Shown here: positions 1 to 6,287 of the stretch, piece by piece
Numbering within the stretch: position 1 is the first letter of the stretch
Layout: the number at the start of each line of letters is the position of its first letter
Source of the DNA: Planctomycetaceae bacterium
GTDB lineage: Bacteria; Planctomycetota; Planctomycetia; Pirellulales; Thermoguttaceae
Direction of reading: 5' to 3'
NCBI GenBank assembly: GCA_031261125.1
Contig: JAISJZ010000255.1
Coordinates: forward strand, 1 to 9,150
Length of the DNA stretch: 9,150 bases
Notes under the pieces: generated by a model
Database searches by the model: none
The model's input: the letters and a program-made list of their open reading frames with translations, nothing else
What the model was told of the DNA's origin: nothing
Position numbers and translations under genes: made by a program

Positions 1-67
1 CCTGCCCCAGTTTTTCTTTCTGCGACTGGGTTGCGGTGTTTTTTTCGATTACGGTTTAAAGTTGGCC
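1..67. other. Left-edge sequence downstream of the FeoB G-domain gene
   Basis: No gene can be supported here. On the minus strand the FeoB frame stops with TAA at 68-70, meets a second in-frame TAA a few codons later, and is then open to the edge, reading VIEKNTATQSQKEKLGQ. This charged stretch has no start codon in view and does not resemble a FeoB GDI or membrane segment. It could be spacer or the beginning of another gene. An inverted repeat CCCAGT/ACTGGG with a 13-nt loop is present but has no U-run, so I do not call it a terminator. Confidence 0.3.
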
Positions 68-673
68 TTATATAAGTGGACTGGGGCTGGGACGGGGGCG
101 GGGGGCTGGAGCAAGAGGCGCGGGGGGTGAATGGTGATGATGTTCCCTGCTTTCTGTATAATGGGCGTGGCGTTTCGCGACTTCGCTGATGGTTTTGCGT
201 AAATCGGCTAATCCCTCGTTCGTCCGTGCCGTTGCCGGTACAACGGGAACGCCGAGTTCCTGTTCCAACTTTTGAACGTCAATGTTCATTCCGCGGCGTT
301 TTGCGGTGTCCATCATATTCAGACAGACCACCAGCGGGATTTGCAGTTCGAGCAACTGAAAGACCAAAAACAGGTGCCGGCGGAGATTTGACGCATCAAC
401 AACACAGACGGCAACTTCCGGCTGTTCCAACAGCAGAAAATCCCGCGTAACCCGTTCCTCTTGGGAGTACGAAGTGAGCGAATAAGTGCCGGGCAGGTCA
501 ACGACTTCGATACGCAGTTCGCCGTCGTGATAGTGTCCTTCCTTTTTCGACACGGTTACGCCGGGAAAATTGCCGATGCTTTGGTGCAAGCCGGTGAGGT
601 AATTAAAAACGGTCGATTTGCCGGAGTTCGGCTGCCCGGCAAGAGCGGCGAGGATTTCGTTGTGAGCGTGCAT
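68..673 (-). CDS. Stand-alone FeoB-type GTPase (G) domain, no membrane part
   Basis: This 201-residue protein matches the cytosolic G domain of the ferrous-iron transporter FeoB, which binds and hydrolyses GTP to control Fe2+ uptake. Visible motifs are G1 GQPNSGKS (13-20), the G2 threonine in FPGVT (T40), G3 DLPG (59-62), G4 NMMD (119-122) and a G5-like ATAR (147-150), where many FeoBs have TSA. FeoB normally exceeds 600 residues, with a GDI helical domain and about eight or more membrane helices after the G domain. Here the frame ends after a tail with HAH, HHHH (178-181) and nine prolines in the last 20 residues. No membrane segment is present. The ATG is 4 nt after the feoA stop, so the two are surely one operon. 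No Shine-Dalgarno is seen. The gene may belong to a split FeoB whose membrane half lies beyond the left edge, or may be a 3'-truncated feoB. The G domain itself looks intact. Confidence 0.85.
   Translation of the reverse strand: MHAHNEILAALAGQPNSGKSTVFNYLTGLHQSIGNFPGVTVSKKEGHYHDGELRIEVVDLPGTYSLTSYSQEERVTRDFLLLEQPEVAVCVVDASNLRRHLFLVFQLLELQIPLVVCLNMMDTAKRRGMNIDVQKLEQELGVPVVPATARTNEGLADLRKTISEVAKRHAHYTESREHHHHSPPAPLAPAPRPRPSPSPLI
83..105 (+). other. G-quadruplex-capable G-rich tract
   Basis: On the plus strand four G runs lie close together: G4 at 83-86, G3 at 89-91, G5 at 94-98 and G6 at 100-105, with loops of 2, 2 and 1 nt. This fits the standard G3+N1-7 quadruplex pattern. Another G6 run follows at 122-127. 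The plus strand is the template strand for the FeoB G-domain gene, and the tract encodes its proline-rich tail just before the stop. C runs of this length are also slippage-prone. Confidence 0.6.
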
Positions 674-677
674 TCGG

Positions 678-917
678 CTATTCCGCTAAAATTCTTTTCG
701 CAATTTCTTTTCCCAGCGAAATGCGGGTTTCGCCGACGGCGAGCAGCAGCGGACGGAGAGAGCGGCCGCCTTGCAGAAGTTGAAACTTCGTACCGGCGAA
801 CAGCCCCATTCCCATTAACCGCCCTTGCAGTTCCGGTTCGAGAACCATATCGACAACGACACCGCTCTGCCCTTGCTGAAACGTACTTAAACGCCTGACT
901 TTATCGGAACGGAACAT
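678..917 (-). CDS. feoA: FeoA, SH3-like ferrous iron transport accessory protein
   Basis: The 79-residue product is a typical small FeoA: a basic start (MFRSDKVRRLSTF), the QGQSGVVVDMV strand, the conserved LQGRLMGMGLFAGTKFQLLQGG turn and the closing LLLAVGETRISLGKEIAKRILAE. FeoA is a cytosolic SH3-like protein that works with FeoB in Fe2+ import. I chose the ATG at 917 because the resulting length and N-terminus fit the family. A longer frame reaching TTG at 1010 is not credible, since that TTG is the first triplet of the -35 box of the promoter. No Shine-Dalgarno precedes the ATG. The TAG stop is 4 nt before the FeoB G-domain ATG, indicating co-transcription and probable translational coupling. 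Confidence 0.9.
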   Translation of the reverse strand: MFRSDKVRRLSTFQQGQSGVVVDMVLEPELQGRLMGMGLFAGTKFQLLQGGRSLRPLLLAVGETRISLGKEIAKRILAE

Positions 918-957
918 CGGAAATATATTGTTGAGCCGGGCGGCTTGCTGCTGCGAG

Positions 958-973
958 GTTTGAACTATCAAAC
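958..973 (-). promoter_or_regulatory. Inverted repeat in the feoA leader
   Basis: GTTTGA-ACTA-TCAAAC is a perfect 6-bp inverted repeat with a 4-nt centre. It lies immediately downstream of the feo -10 box, about where transcription would start. It could be a second operator half-site pair or a small hairpin at the 5' end of the mRNA. The regulator is not identifiable from the sequence. Confidence 0.4.
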
Positions 974-982
974 ATTTATAGA

Positions 983-1010
983 ATAATACAACATTTGAAA
1001 AAGTTGTCAA
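983..1010 (-). promoter_or_regulatory. Sigma-70-type promoter of the feo operon
   Basis: On the minus strand, a consensus -35 TTGACA (1010-1005) is separated by 16 nt from TATTAT (988-983). The predicted start of transcription is near 976, giving a leader of roughly 60 nt to the feoA ATG. This is the best promoter match in the window. Confidence 0.75.
988..1007 (-). promoter_or_regulatory. Dyad operator candidate inside the feo promoter
   Basis: The sequence has the symmetric form ACAACnTTTnnAAAnGTTGT, with 16 of 20 positions dyad-symmetric. It fills the spacer and touches both the -35 and -10 boxes, so a bound repressor would block RNA polymerase. As the operon is for ferrous iron uptake, a Fur- or DtxR-type metal repressor is the natural guess. 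However, the sequence does not match the classical Fur or DtxR consensus as I know them. Confidence 0.55.
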
Positions 1011-1060
1011 TTCCCCTGTTTGCCGAAAAATTCCGCTCTATCGAATTTGTTTTGCTTTTC

Positions 1061-1069
1061 TGTTACAAT
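1061..1069 (+). promoter_or_regulatory. Extended -10 promoter candidate for the sugar operon
   Basis: TG-T-TACAAT matches an extended -10 element (TGnTATAAT, one mismatch in the hexamer). No good -35 lies 16-18 nt upstream, as is common for extended -10 promoters. Predicted transcription would start near 1076, about 40 nt before the isomerase ATG at 1116. It is divergent from the feo promoter, with roughly 100 bp between the two predicted starts. Confidence 0.4.
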
Positions 1070-1115
1070 GCGCGGTGATGTGTTCTGTTGCTTTTTTCCT
1101 TTCCCTGCAAAAGTT

Positions 1116-2723
1116 ATGCCCCAAAACACCGATAAGACCGTGTATCTTCTTGCCAGCGGCGATTCCCGACCGGCTGTCAACGAAATCTGCTGGGCAGCGC
1201 AGGAAACAATGGAAAAACAGTTGACCGCCGCCGTTGAACACTTCGGCTGGGCTGTCGTCCGCGCCCATCCGTACAAGCCGGAACAAAAGCACGGCTTCCT
1301 CGCCTCGCAGCGGGAAGGACTGGATGTGATGAGTAAAATTCCTGCCGGCGCACCGGTCATCGTTGCCGAGTCCGTCCGGCAATGCCCGCACCATATTTAT
1401 CCCGGTCTGCTGCTGCACAAAGGTCCGATTCTCACGGTTGCCGACTGGTCGCCGGCGCGCCGCGGTCTCGCCGGTCTGCTCAATTTGAACGGCTGTCTTA
1501 TCAAAGCGGGCAGGGAATTTTCAACGCTGTGGAGCGGGGATTTCACCGATGCGCGGTTCCGGTCGCGTATGAGAATATGGCTGAAAAAAGGAATTTTCAA
1601 ACATAAAAACGAACACGTTAAAAAATTCAAATCGGTAAATCTGAATTCGATTGACCGGCGCATCGGCAAACATTTGGCAAAGGAACTTCGGGACAGCAAG
1701 CCCATTATCGGTATCTTCAATGAGGGCTGTACGGGAATGTACAACACCCTGATTCAAGACGAACTCCTCTTTCCGCTGAACATTTTCAAAGAGCGGTTAA
1801 GTCAATCGGCGTTGTATTACGCAACGATGGACGTTTCCGATGAGGAAGCGGAGGAAATCGAACAGTGGTGCATCGGTAAGGGTTTAACGTTTCATTACGG
1901 GACCGACCCGGCAACGGAATTGACCCGCGGTCAAGTCCTGCTGCAATGCAAAATGTACATCGCGGCGGTTCATCTCGCGGCGGAATTCGGCTGTTCGCTC
2001 ATCGGAATTCAGGAACAACCCGGTTCAGGGGACTTGCTGCCGGCAAGCGGTTTTGCCGAAGGACTGATGAACAACGCTCACCGTCCGCCGGTGAAGGACG
2101 AAAACGGAAACGTTCTGTTCGACGGTAAACCGCTGATGCATTTCAGCGAAATTGATGAAGGGGCGGCATTGGATGCGCTGCTGAATAACCGGGTTGCCGA
2201 TGCGCTGGGACAGCCGGTGGAAACGATGCCGTATGATGTCCGCTGGGGAGCAATCGACCCGACGGGGACGGTTGACGGTTTCGTCTGGCTGTTTATGATT
2301 TCCGGGGCGGCACCGCCGGCGCATTTGGAAAAGAACTGGAAAGGTTCACACGCCCGCCGGCAAAGCCCGATGTTTTTCAAAAAGGGCGGCGCAGCACTTA
2401 CCGGGACGGGCAGACCGGGCGAAATTGTTTGGTCGCGGCTGTGTGTTGCCGCCGGCAAACTGCGGCTTGACCTCGGACGCGGACGCTGCGTATCGCTGCC
2501 GAAGAAGGAAATGAAACGCCGTGCGGAGTCAGCGGACACGGAGTATCCCGTCGTCAATGCGGTGCTGGACGGCGTGAGCCGGGACCAATTTATGAGCCGG
2601 CAGCCGGCGAACCGCATTCAGATTGTTTACGCGGACAGTGCCGAAGAAGCAAACCGGATGCTTGCCGTGAAAGGGGCAATGGCGGAAGAACTCGGCATCA
2701 AAGTTTATACCTGCGGACTGTAA
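1116..2723 (+). CDS. L-fucose isomerase-like aldose-ketose isomerase
   Basis: The 535-residue protein belongs to the L-fucose isomerase-like family (metal-dependent aldose-ketose isomerases; E. coli FucI is about 590 residues). Family-like segments include IIGIFNEGCTGMYN, ERLSQSALYY, LIGIQEQPGSGDLLPASGFAEGLMNN, HFSEIDEGAALDALLNNRV, FVWLFMISGAAPPAH, GRPGEIVWSR, LDLGRGRCVSLP and the C-terminal AVLDGVSRDQFMSRQPANRIQIVYA. By analogy with the FucI metal site (Glu, Asp, His), E315 in FAEG, D347 in EIDEG and possibly H403 in PPAH are the likely ligands. No signal peptide is seen, so the enzyme is cytosolic. Open frame extends upstream to 1020, but I chose ATG 1116 because the upstream residues look non-coding and contain the -10 element; there is no Shine-Dalgarno. 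It is the first gene of the operon with the sensor kinase and FGGY kinase. The exact sugar (fucose, arabinose or other) cannot be read from the sequence. Confidence 0.85.
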   Translation: MPQNTDKTVYLLASGDSRPAVNEICWAAQETMEKQLTAAVEHFGWAVVRAHPYKPEQKHGFLASQREGLDVMSKIPAGAPVIVAESVRQCPHHIYPGLLLHKGPILTVADWSPARRGLAGLLNLNGCLIKAGREFSTLWSGDFTDARFRSRMRIWLKKGIFKHKNEHVKKFKSVNLNSIDRRIGKHLAKELRDSKPIIGIFNEGCTGMYNTLIQDELLFPLNIFKERLSQSALYYATMDVSDEEAEEIEQWCIGKGLTFHYGTDPATELTRGQVLLQCKMYIAAVHLAAEFGCSLIGIQEQPGSGDLLPASGFAEGLMNNAHRPPVKDENGNVLFDGKPLMHFSEIDEGAALDALLNNRVADALGQPVETMPYDVRWGAIDPTGTVDGFVWLFMISGAAPPAHLEKNWKGSHARRQSPMFFKKGGAALTGTGRPGEIVWSRLCVAAGKLRLDLGRGRCVSLPKKEMKRRAESADTEYPVVNAVLDGVSRDQFMSRQPANRIQIVYADSAEEANRMLAVKGAMAEELGIKVYTCGL

Positions 2724-2745
2724 ATACATAATTGACCACTGACCA

Positions 2746-4692
2746 ATGTTTTCTGTTGAAAAAAAATTAGAACTGATTTTGAGACAGTCGCCGTCGATTA
2801 TTTTAATTTTCGACAAAGACGGCAGGGTCGAATTTTGTTCCGATTCCTTTCTGCATCTCGTGAAACTGCACCGCGAATTGATTCACGGAGAAGAATTCAC
2901 AAAGATTTACGAATTGTTCGGCGACCAGCCGTTTATTACCGGTTCTGTCGATGCGTTCAAGAACATTCAGAATGCGCATACTCCGCTGACCGAAATCAAA
3001 GAGGTCTTCAATCACCGTACCGGAACGTATCAATTTTTTGAAATATCGTCGATTCCCGTGTTTGACGATAACGGAGCGTTTGACGGTGCTGTCGTTTCAT
3101 TTGTTGACAAGACCGCTGATAAGGAATCGGAAACAGTTCAGCGGATTCAGGTGATGTTTGATTCTGTTCCTCTGGCGTGTTCGCTTTGGGACAGCAGCGG
3201 TCAAATGCTTGACTGTAATCAGGGTGTTGTGCAACTGTTCGGACTTCAATCAAAATGGGATTACATTGACCATTTTTACGAATTGAATCCCGAATATCAG
3301 CCGGACGGCGAATTGACGGCGAAGAAAGCGGAACGTCTTATCAAGGCGGCATTTGAAACGGGTTGGCAGAAGTTTGAATGGATGTACCAAACAAGGGACG
3401 GCAAACCGCTGCCGGTCGAAACGACGCTGGTGCGGATTCCGTGGAAGGACGAATACCGGATAGCCGCCTATTCAATGGATTTACGGGAAGTGGTTCACAC
3501 CCGAACCCTTATTGACAATTTGAAAATTAAAAAGGAGGCCGCCGAAGAAACCGCCCAAATCCGCAGTGTCTTTTTGGCGAATATGTCGCACGAAATCCGA
3601 ACGCCGATGAATGCGGTGCTGGGAATACTCTACCTGTTGCGGCAAACGGCGTTAACAGACGAACAAAAAACGTTAACGGATACCTGTCAGCAATCGGCAT
3701 CGCTGCTGTTGAATGTCATCAATGATATTTTGGATTTCTCGAAAATCGACAGCGGCAAACTAACGCTGGAAAACAGGGAATTCGTTCTTGCCGAAATGTT
3801 TAACAAAGTCATTACCGTAGTCAGTCATTTAGCGTCGCAAAAAGGGCTGACGATTGAATTGGAACCGCTCAAACACGTTCCGACCCGTGTTGTCGGCGAT
3901 TCACTGCGGTTGCAGCAGATATTGATGAACTTATTGACCAACGCGGTTAAATTTTCCGAACAGGGAACGGTTCGCATTTCGGTAAAACGGGAAGAGTTCA
4001 ACAAAGAATCGGTAACATTGTTATTCACGGTAAAGGACTGCGGAATCGGAATGACCCCGGAGCAGCAGTCGAAATTGTTTCGTCCGTTCACCCAAGCCGA
4101 TTTATCAACAACGCGGAAGTACGGCGGCACCGGTTTAGGACTGGTCATTTGCAAATCGCTTGCCGAATTGATGGGCGGACAGATTTGGTGCGAAAGCGGA
4201 CTGGGCAGCGGTTCTATGTTCCGGTTCACGGCAAAGTTCGGTATAGCGCGTATCAGCCCGCAAACAGCAGTCATCGAAGCGCAGCCGGTTTCTTCGCAGG
4301 ACATCGTGATTCCCGCGTATGCTCAAAGGGCAAAGATTCTGCTTGCCGAGGACAACAAAGTGAATCAAATGGTGGCGAAGGCGTTATTGCAGCAGAAGGG
4401 ATTCGACTTGGACATAGCGAATAACGGCAAAGAAGCGGTTGAAATGACGCAGAAAAATCATTATGATTTGATTTTGATGGACGTTCAGATGCCGGAGATG
4501 GACGGCTTGGAAGCCACAAGAAGAATACGGGTGTTAACGGACACCCCTATCATTGCGATGACCGCTCACGCAATGTCCGGCGACAGGGAATTATCGCTTG
4601 AAGCCGGTATGAACGACCATATTACGAAGCCGATTGACCCCGGCGTGTTGTACGAAACACTTATCCGCTGGATAAAAAAAATAGCACTATGA
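2746..4692 (+). CDS. Soluble PAS-PAS hybrid sensor histidine kinase with C-terminal receiver
   Basis: The 648-residue protein has two PAS-like sensor domains (about 5-125 and 131-250, the second with the pattern SLWDSSGQMLDCNQ...ELNPEYQPDG...FEWMYQTRDG), a HisKA domain with the phospho-acceptor H282 in MSHEIRTPMN, a HATPase domain with N box NLLTNAVKFS (N399), G1 DCGIGM, F box FRPFTQAD and G2 GTGLGL, and a receiver (about 527-645) with acidic EDN, phospho-acceptor D579 in LILMDVQMPEMDG, TAH and the TKP lysine. There is no signal peptide, transmembrane helix, HPt or output domain, so it must sense a cytosolic signal and pass phosphate to a partner encoded elsewhere. Its ATG is 22 nt after the isomerase stop, without Shine-Dalgarno, and its TGA overlaps the next ATG. 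The gene looks somewhat more AT-rich than the isomerase. All catalytic motifs appear intact. The ligand is unknown; a sugar or redox signal linked to the flanking pathway is inference. Confidence 0.93.
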   Translation: MFSVEKKLELILRQSPSIILIFDKDGRVEFCSDSFLHLVKLHRELIHGEEFTKIYELFGDQPFITGSVDAFKNIQNAHTPLTEIKEVFNHRTGTYQFFEISSIPVFDDNGAFDGAVVSFVDKTADKESETVQRIQVMFDSVPLACSLWDSSGQMLDCNQGVVQLFGLQSKWDYIDHFYELNPEYQPDGELTAKKAERLIKAAFETGWQKFEWMYQTRDGKPLPVETTLVRIPWKDEYRIAAYSMDLREVVHTRTLIDNLKIKKEAAEETAQIRSVFLANMSHEIRTPMNAVLGILYLLRQTALTDEQKTLTDTCQQSASLLLNVINDILDFSKIDSGKLTLENREFVLAEMFNKVITVVSHLASQKGLTIELEPLKHVPTRVVGDSLRLQQILMNLLTNAVKFSEQGTVRISVKREEFNKESVTLLFTVKDCGIGMTPEQQSKLFRPFTQADLSTTRKYGGTGLGLVICKSLAELMGGQIWCESGLGSGSMFRFTAKFGIARISPQTAVIEAQPVSSQDIVIPAYAQRAKILLAEDNKVNQMVAKALLQQKGFDLDIANNGKEAVEMTQKNHYDLILMDVQMPEMDGLEATRRIRVLTDTPIIAMTAHAMSGDRELSLEAGMNDHITKPIDPGVLYETLIRWIKKIAL

Positions 4693-6200
4693 CTCTCATC
4701 GGTATCGACTGCGGTTCGACAATGGTTAAAGCCGCTTTGTTTGACAGACGCGGAACGGAACTTGCTGTTGCCGGTCGGAAGATTGAACACCTCTATCCGC
4801 ATCCCGGCTGGACGGAAAACAATATGAACGCCGTCTGGCGAAGCGTCTGTGAATGTTTAGCGGAAATAACCCGGCAGGCGGCGGTGCGGACGGACGGCGT
4901 GCGCTGCATCACTTGTACCGGACACGGCAACGGTTTGTATCTCGTCGATGAAAACGGCGAACCGGTGCGCAACGGCATCATTTCGTCCGACAGCCGGGCA
5001 AGGAAATACATTGAAGAGTGGGGTGTTAGCCGGGACGGCTTGCCGTCCGCTGCCGGCAAAATTCTGCCGAAGACGATGCAGTCGCTTTGGGCAGCGCAGC
5101 CGAACGCGTTGCTCCGCTGGCTGCTCGATAAGGAACCGGAAACAATGAAAAAGGTGAAACACCTTTTTATGTTGAAGGACTATATCCGTTTCAAACTCAC
5201 CGGCGAGACATATATGGAGTTGTCCGATATGTCGGCAACAAGTTTAATGAATGTCGGTACCGGCGAATACGATGACGAAGTTCTTGCAACGTGGGGGCTG
5301 CTGGACTGGAAACGGATAATGCCGCCGCTGAAACGTTCCGCCGACATCTGCGGCAAAGCGGTCAGCCGGGACGGCTTGCCGTCCGTTTTAGCCGGTGTTC
5401 CTGTTGCCGGCGGAATGTTCGACATCGACGCTTGCGGACTTGCCGTCGGAATGACGGACGAAACGAAATTTTGTATGGTCGCCGGAACGTGGGGCAACAA
5501 TCAGTTCATATCCAAAACACCGGTTGTTGACCGGGATATGTTTATGACGAGTTGCTATTCTATTGACGGTTATTACCTGATGCTCGAAGGCAGTGCAACG
5601 TCGGCAAGCAATCTCGAATGGTTCGTGCGGGAATTTATTTCAGAGCCGCAGCCGTCAAACTGCGCCAGTGTTTATGAATTGTGCAATCAACTTGTTGCCG
5701 AAACGAAACCGGACAGCACCGGCATCGTGTTCTTGCCGTACCTTTACGGCAGTCCGGTGGATTTGGACGCGAAAGCGTGTTTGTTCGGTTTGGACGGCCG
5801 GCACAGCCGCGGTCAAGTGCTTCGGGCGGTCTATGAAGGAGCGGTCTTCGGACACCGCTGGCATTTTGAACGTCTGCGCCGGTTCTGCGAAAAACCGGAA
5901 ACAATCCGATTGACCGGCGGAGCGGCGGCGAGCGGCGTTTGGGCGCAGATGTTTGCTGATGTCTTTCAGATTCCGGTGGAAATTCCTGCCGGTACGGAAT
6001 TGGGCTGCTTGGGAGCGGCAATTTGCGGAGCGGTTGCCGTCGGGATTTACCCTGACTACAACAACGCGTGCGGTGCGATGGTCAAGATTGCCCGCCGGTA
6101 TGAACCGAATCCGGTACTTGCCGAAGTGTATGAACAGAAATACCGCCGGTACCGGAAATTGCTTGACGTACTGAAACCGGCGTGGAAAGAATTGACGTAA
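4689..6200 (+). CDS. FGGY-family carbohydrate (ketose) kinase
   Basis: The 503-residue protein is a full-length FGGY sugar kinase, which phosphorylates a ketose or polyol with ATP in the cytosol. It shows the N-terminal phosphate loop GIDCGSTMVKAALFD, the substrate-side THG-like CTGHGNGLYLVD, the MLKDYIRFKLTGE segment, the catalytic-region Asp in AGGMFDIDAC (D245 or D247), the FGGY signature GLDGRHSRGQVLRAVYEGAVFG and the ATP-site TGGAAASGVWAQMFADV, ending ELGCLGAAICGAV. It resembles the LyxK/xylulose-kinase-like branch. The ATG overlaps the sensor kinase TGA (ATGA), so the two are translationally coupled. With the isomerase it gives aldose to ketose to ketose phosphate; an aldolase or epimerase is not in the window. 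Unusual features are two copies of VSRDGLPS (about residues 113-120 and 225-232), encoded by a palindromic repeat, and a terminator-like hairpin at 5148-5168. Confidence 0.9.
   Translation: MTLIGIDCGSTMVKAALFDRRGTELAVAGRKIEHLYPHPGWTENNMNAVWRSVCECLAEITRQAAVRTDGVRCITCTGHGNGLYLVDENGEPVRNGIISSDSRARKYIEEWGVSRDGLPSAAGKILPKTMQSLWAAQPNALLRWLLDKEPETMKKVKHLFMLKDYIRFKLTGETYMELSDMSATSLMNVGTGEYDDEVLATWGLLDWKRIMPPLKRSADICGKAVSRDGLPSVLAGVPVAGGMFDIDACGLAVGMTDETKFCMVAGTWGNNQFISKTPVVDRDMFMTSCYSIDGYYLMLEGSATSASNLEWFVREFISEPQPSNCASVYELCNQLVAETKPDSTGIVFLPYLYGSPVDLDAKACLFGLDGRHSRGQVLRAVYEGAVFGHRWHFERLRRFCEKPETIRLTGGAAASGVWAQMFADVFQIPVEIPAGTELGCLGAAICGAVAVGIYPDYNNACGAMVKIARRYEPNPVLAEVYEQKYRRYRKLLDVLKPAWKELT
5028..5049 (+). 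repeat. Intragenic palindromic repeat, copy 1
   Basis: This 22-nt sequence is identical to the one at 5364-5385. It contains the perfect palindrome GGACGGC-TT-GCCGTCC (5033-5048, 7-bp arms). It is read in frame as part of VSRDGLPS in the FGGY kinase, just before the ILPKTMQSLW segment. In FGGY relatives as I recall them this point is a surface loop of unconserved sequence. Confidence 0.75.
5148..5168 (+). repeat. Perfect 9-bp hairpin, terminator-like, inside the sugar kinase
   Basis: AAAAAGGTG-AAA-CACCTTTTT is a perfect inverted repeat with a 3-nt loop, coding for part of MKKVKHLF. The GGTG/CACC core followed by five T and preceded by five A looks like a small bidirectional intrinsic terminator. 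The GC stem is only 4 bp, so strong termination is doubtful and the match may follow from the codons alone. Confidence 0.45.
5364..5385 (+). repeat. Intragenic palindromic repeat, copy 2
   Basis: Exact copy of the 22-nt element at 5028-5049, exactly 336 nt (112 codons) downstream and in the same reading frame, again encoding VSRDGLPS. Identity extends to 24 of 25 nt if the preceding GTn codon is included. Here it sits between SADICGKA and LAGVPVAGGMFDIDAC, where relatives of this kinase usually have a short helix and a GLxAGTPV segment. Confidence 0.75.
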
Positions 6201-6214
6201 TACGTTTCGCCGGC

Positions 6215-6243
6215 TTGCAAATTGCTGTTCTTTCCCGTAGAAT
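6215..6243 (+). promoter_or_regulatory. Promoter of the AAA/PD-(D/E)XK gene
   Basis: TTGCAA (6215-6220) and TAGAAT (6238-6243) are separated by exactly 17 nt, matching the sigma-70 form with 4/6 and 5/6 bases. Transcription would start near 6250, about 38 nt before the ATG at 6288. It lies in the 87-nt gap after the sugar kinase, implying that this gene is a separate transcription unit. Confidence 0.55.
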
Positions 6244-6287
6244 GCGCCGGAGGTTTTGTCAGAACTATCCGTTTTGTAAAGAAACCA

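Noticed and set aside
1..45. Inverted repeat CCCAGT/ACTGGG as terminator of the feo operon
   Set aside because: Six-bp stem, 13-nt loop and no following T-run on the minus strand.
461..898. Plus-strand open frame antisense to feoA and feoB
   Set aside because: Antisense shadow of two clear families; no motifs of its own.
918..1010. Longer FeoA start at TTG 1010 giving a 110-residue protein
   Set aside because: That TTG is the beginning of the -35 box and the extra residues fall across the promoter; the ATG at 917 gives a normal FeoA length.
1020..1115. Upstream extension of the isomerase (TTG 1020, Cys/Phe-rich leader)
   Set aside because: It spans the predicted -10 element, looks non-coding, and the family-like sequence begins after the ATG at 1116.
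2568..2587. GTGAGCCGGGACC in the isomerase as a third copy of the palindromic repeat
   Set aside because: Shares only the SRD codons, lacks the palindrome, and the GVSRDQ motif is conserved in this isomerase family.
3650..3678. CGTTAAC ... GTTAACG inverted repeat in the sensor kinase
   Set aside because: Short arms, 15-nt loop, and fully explained by codons of the ALTDEQKTLTDT helix.
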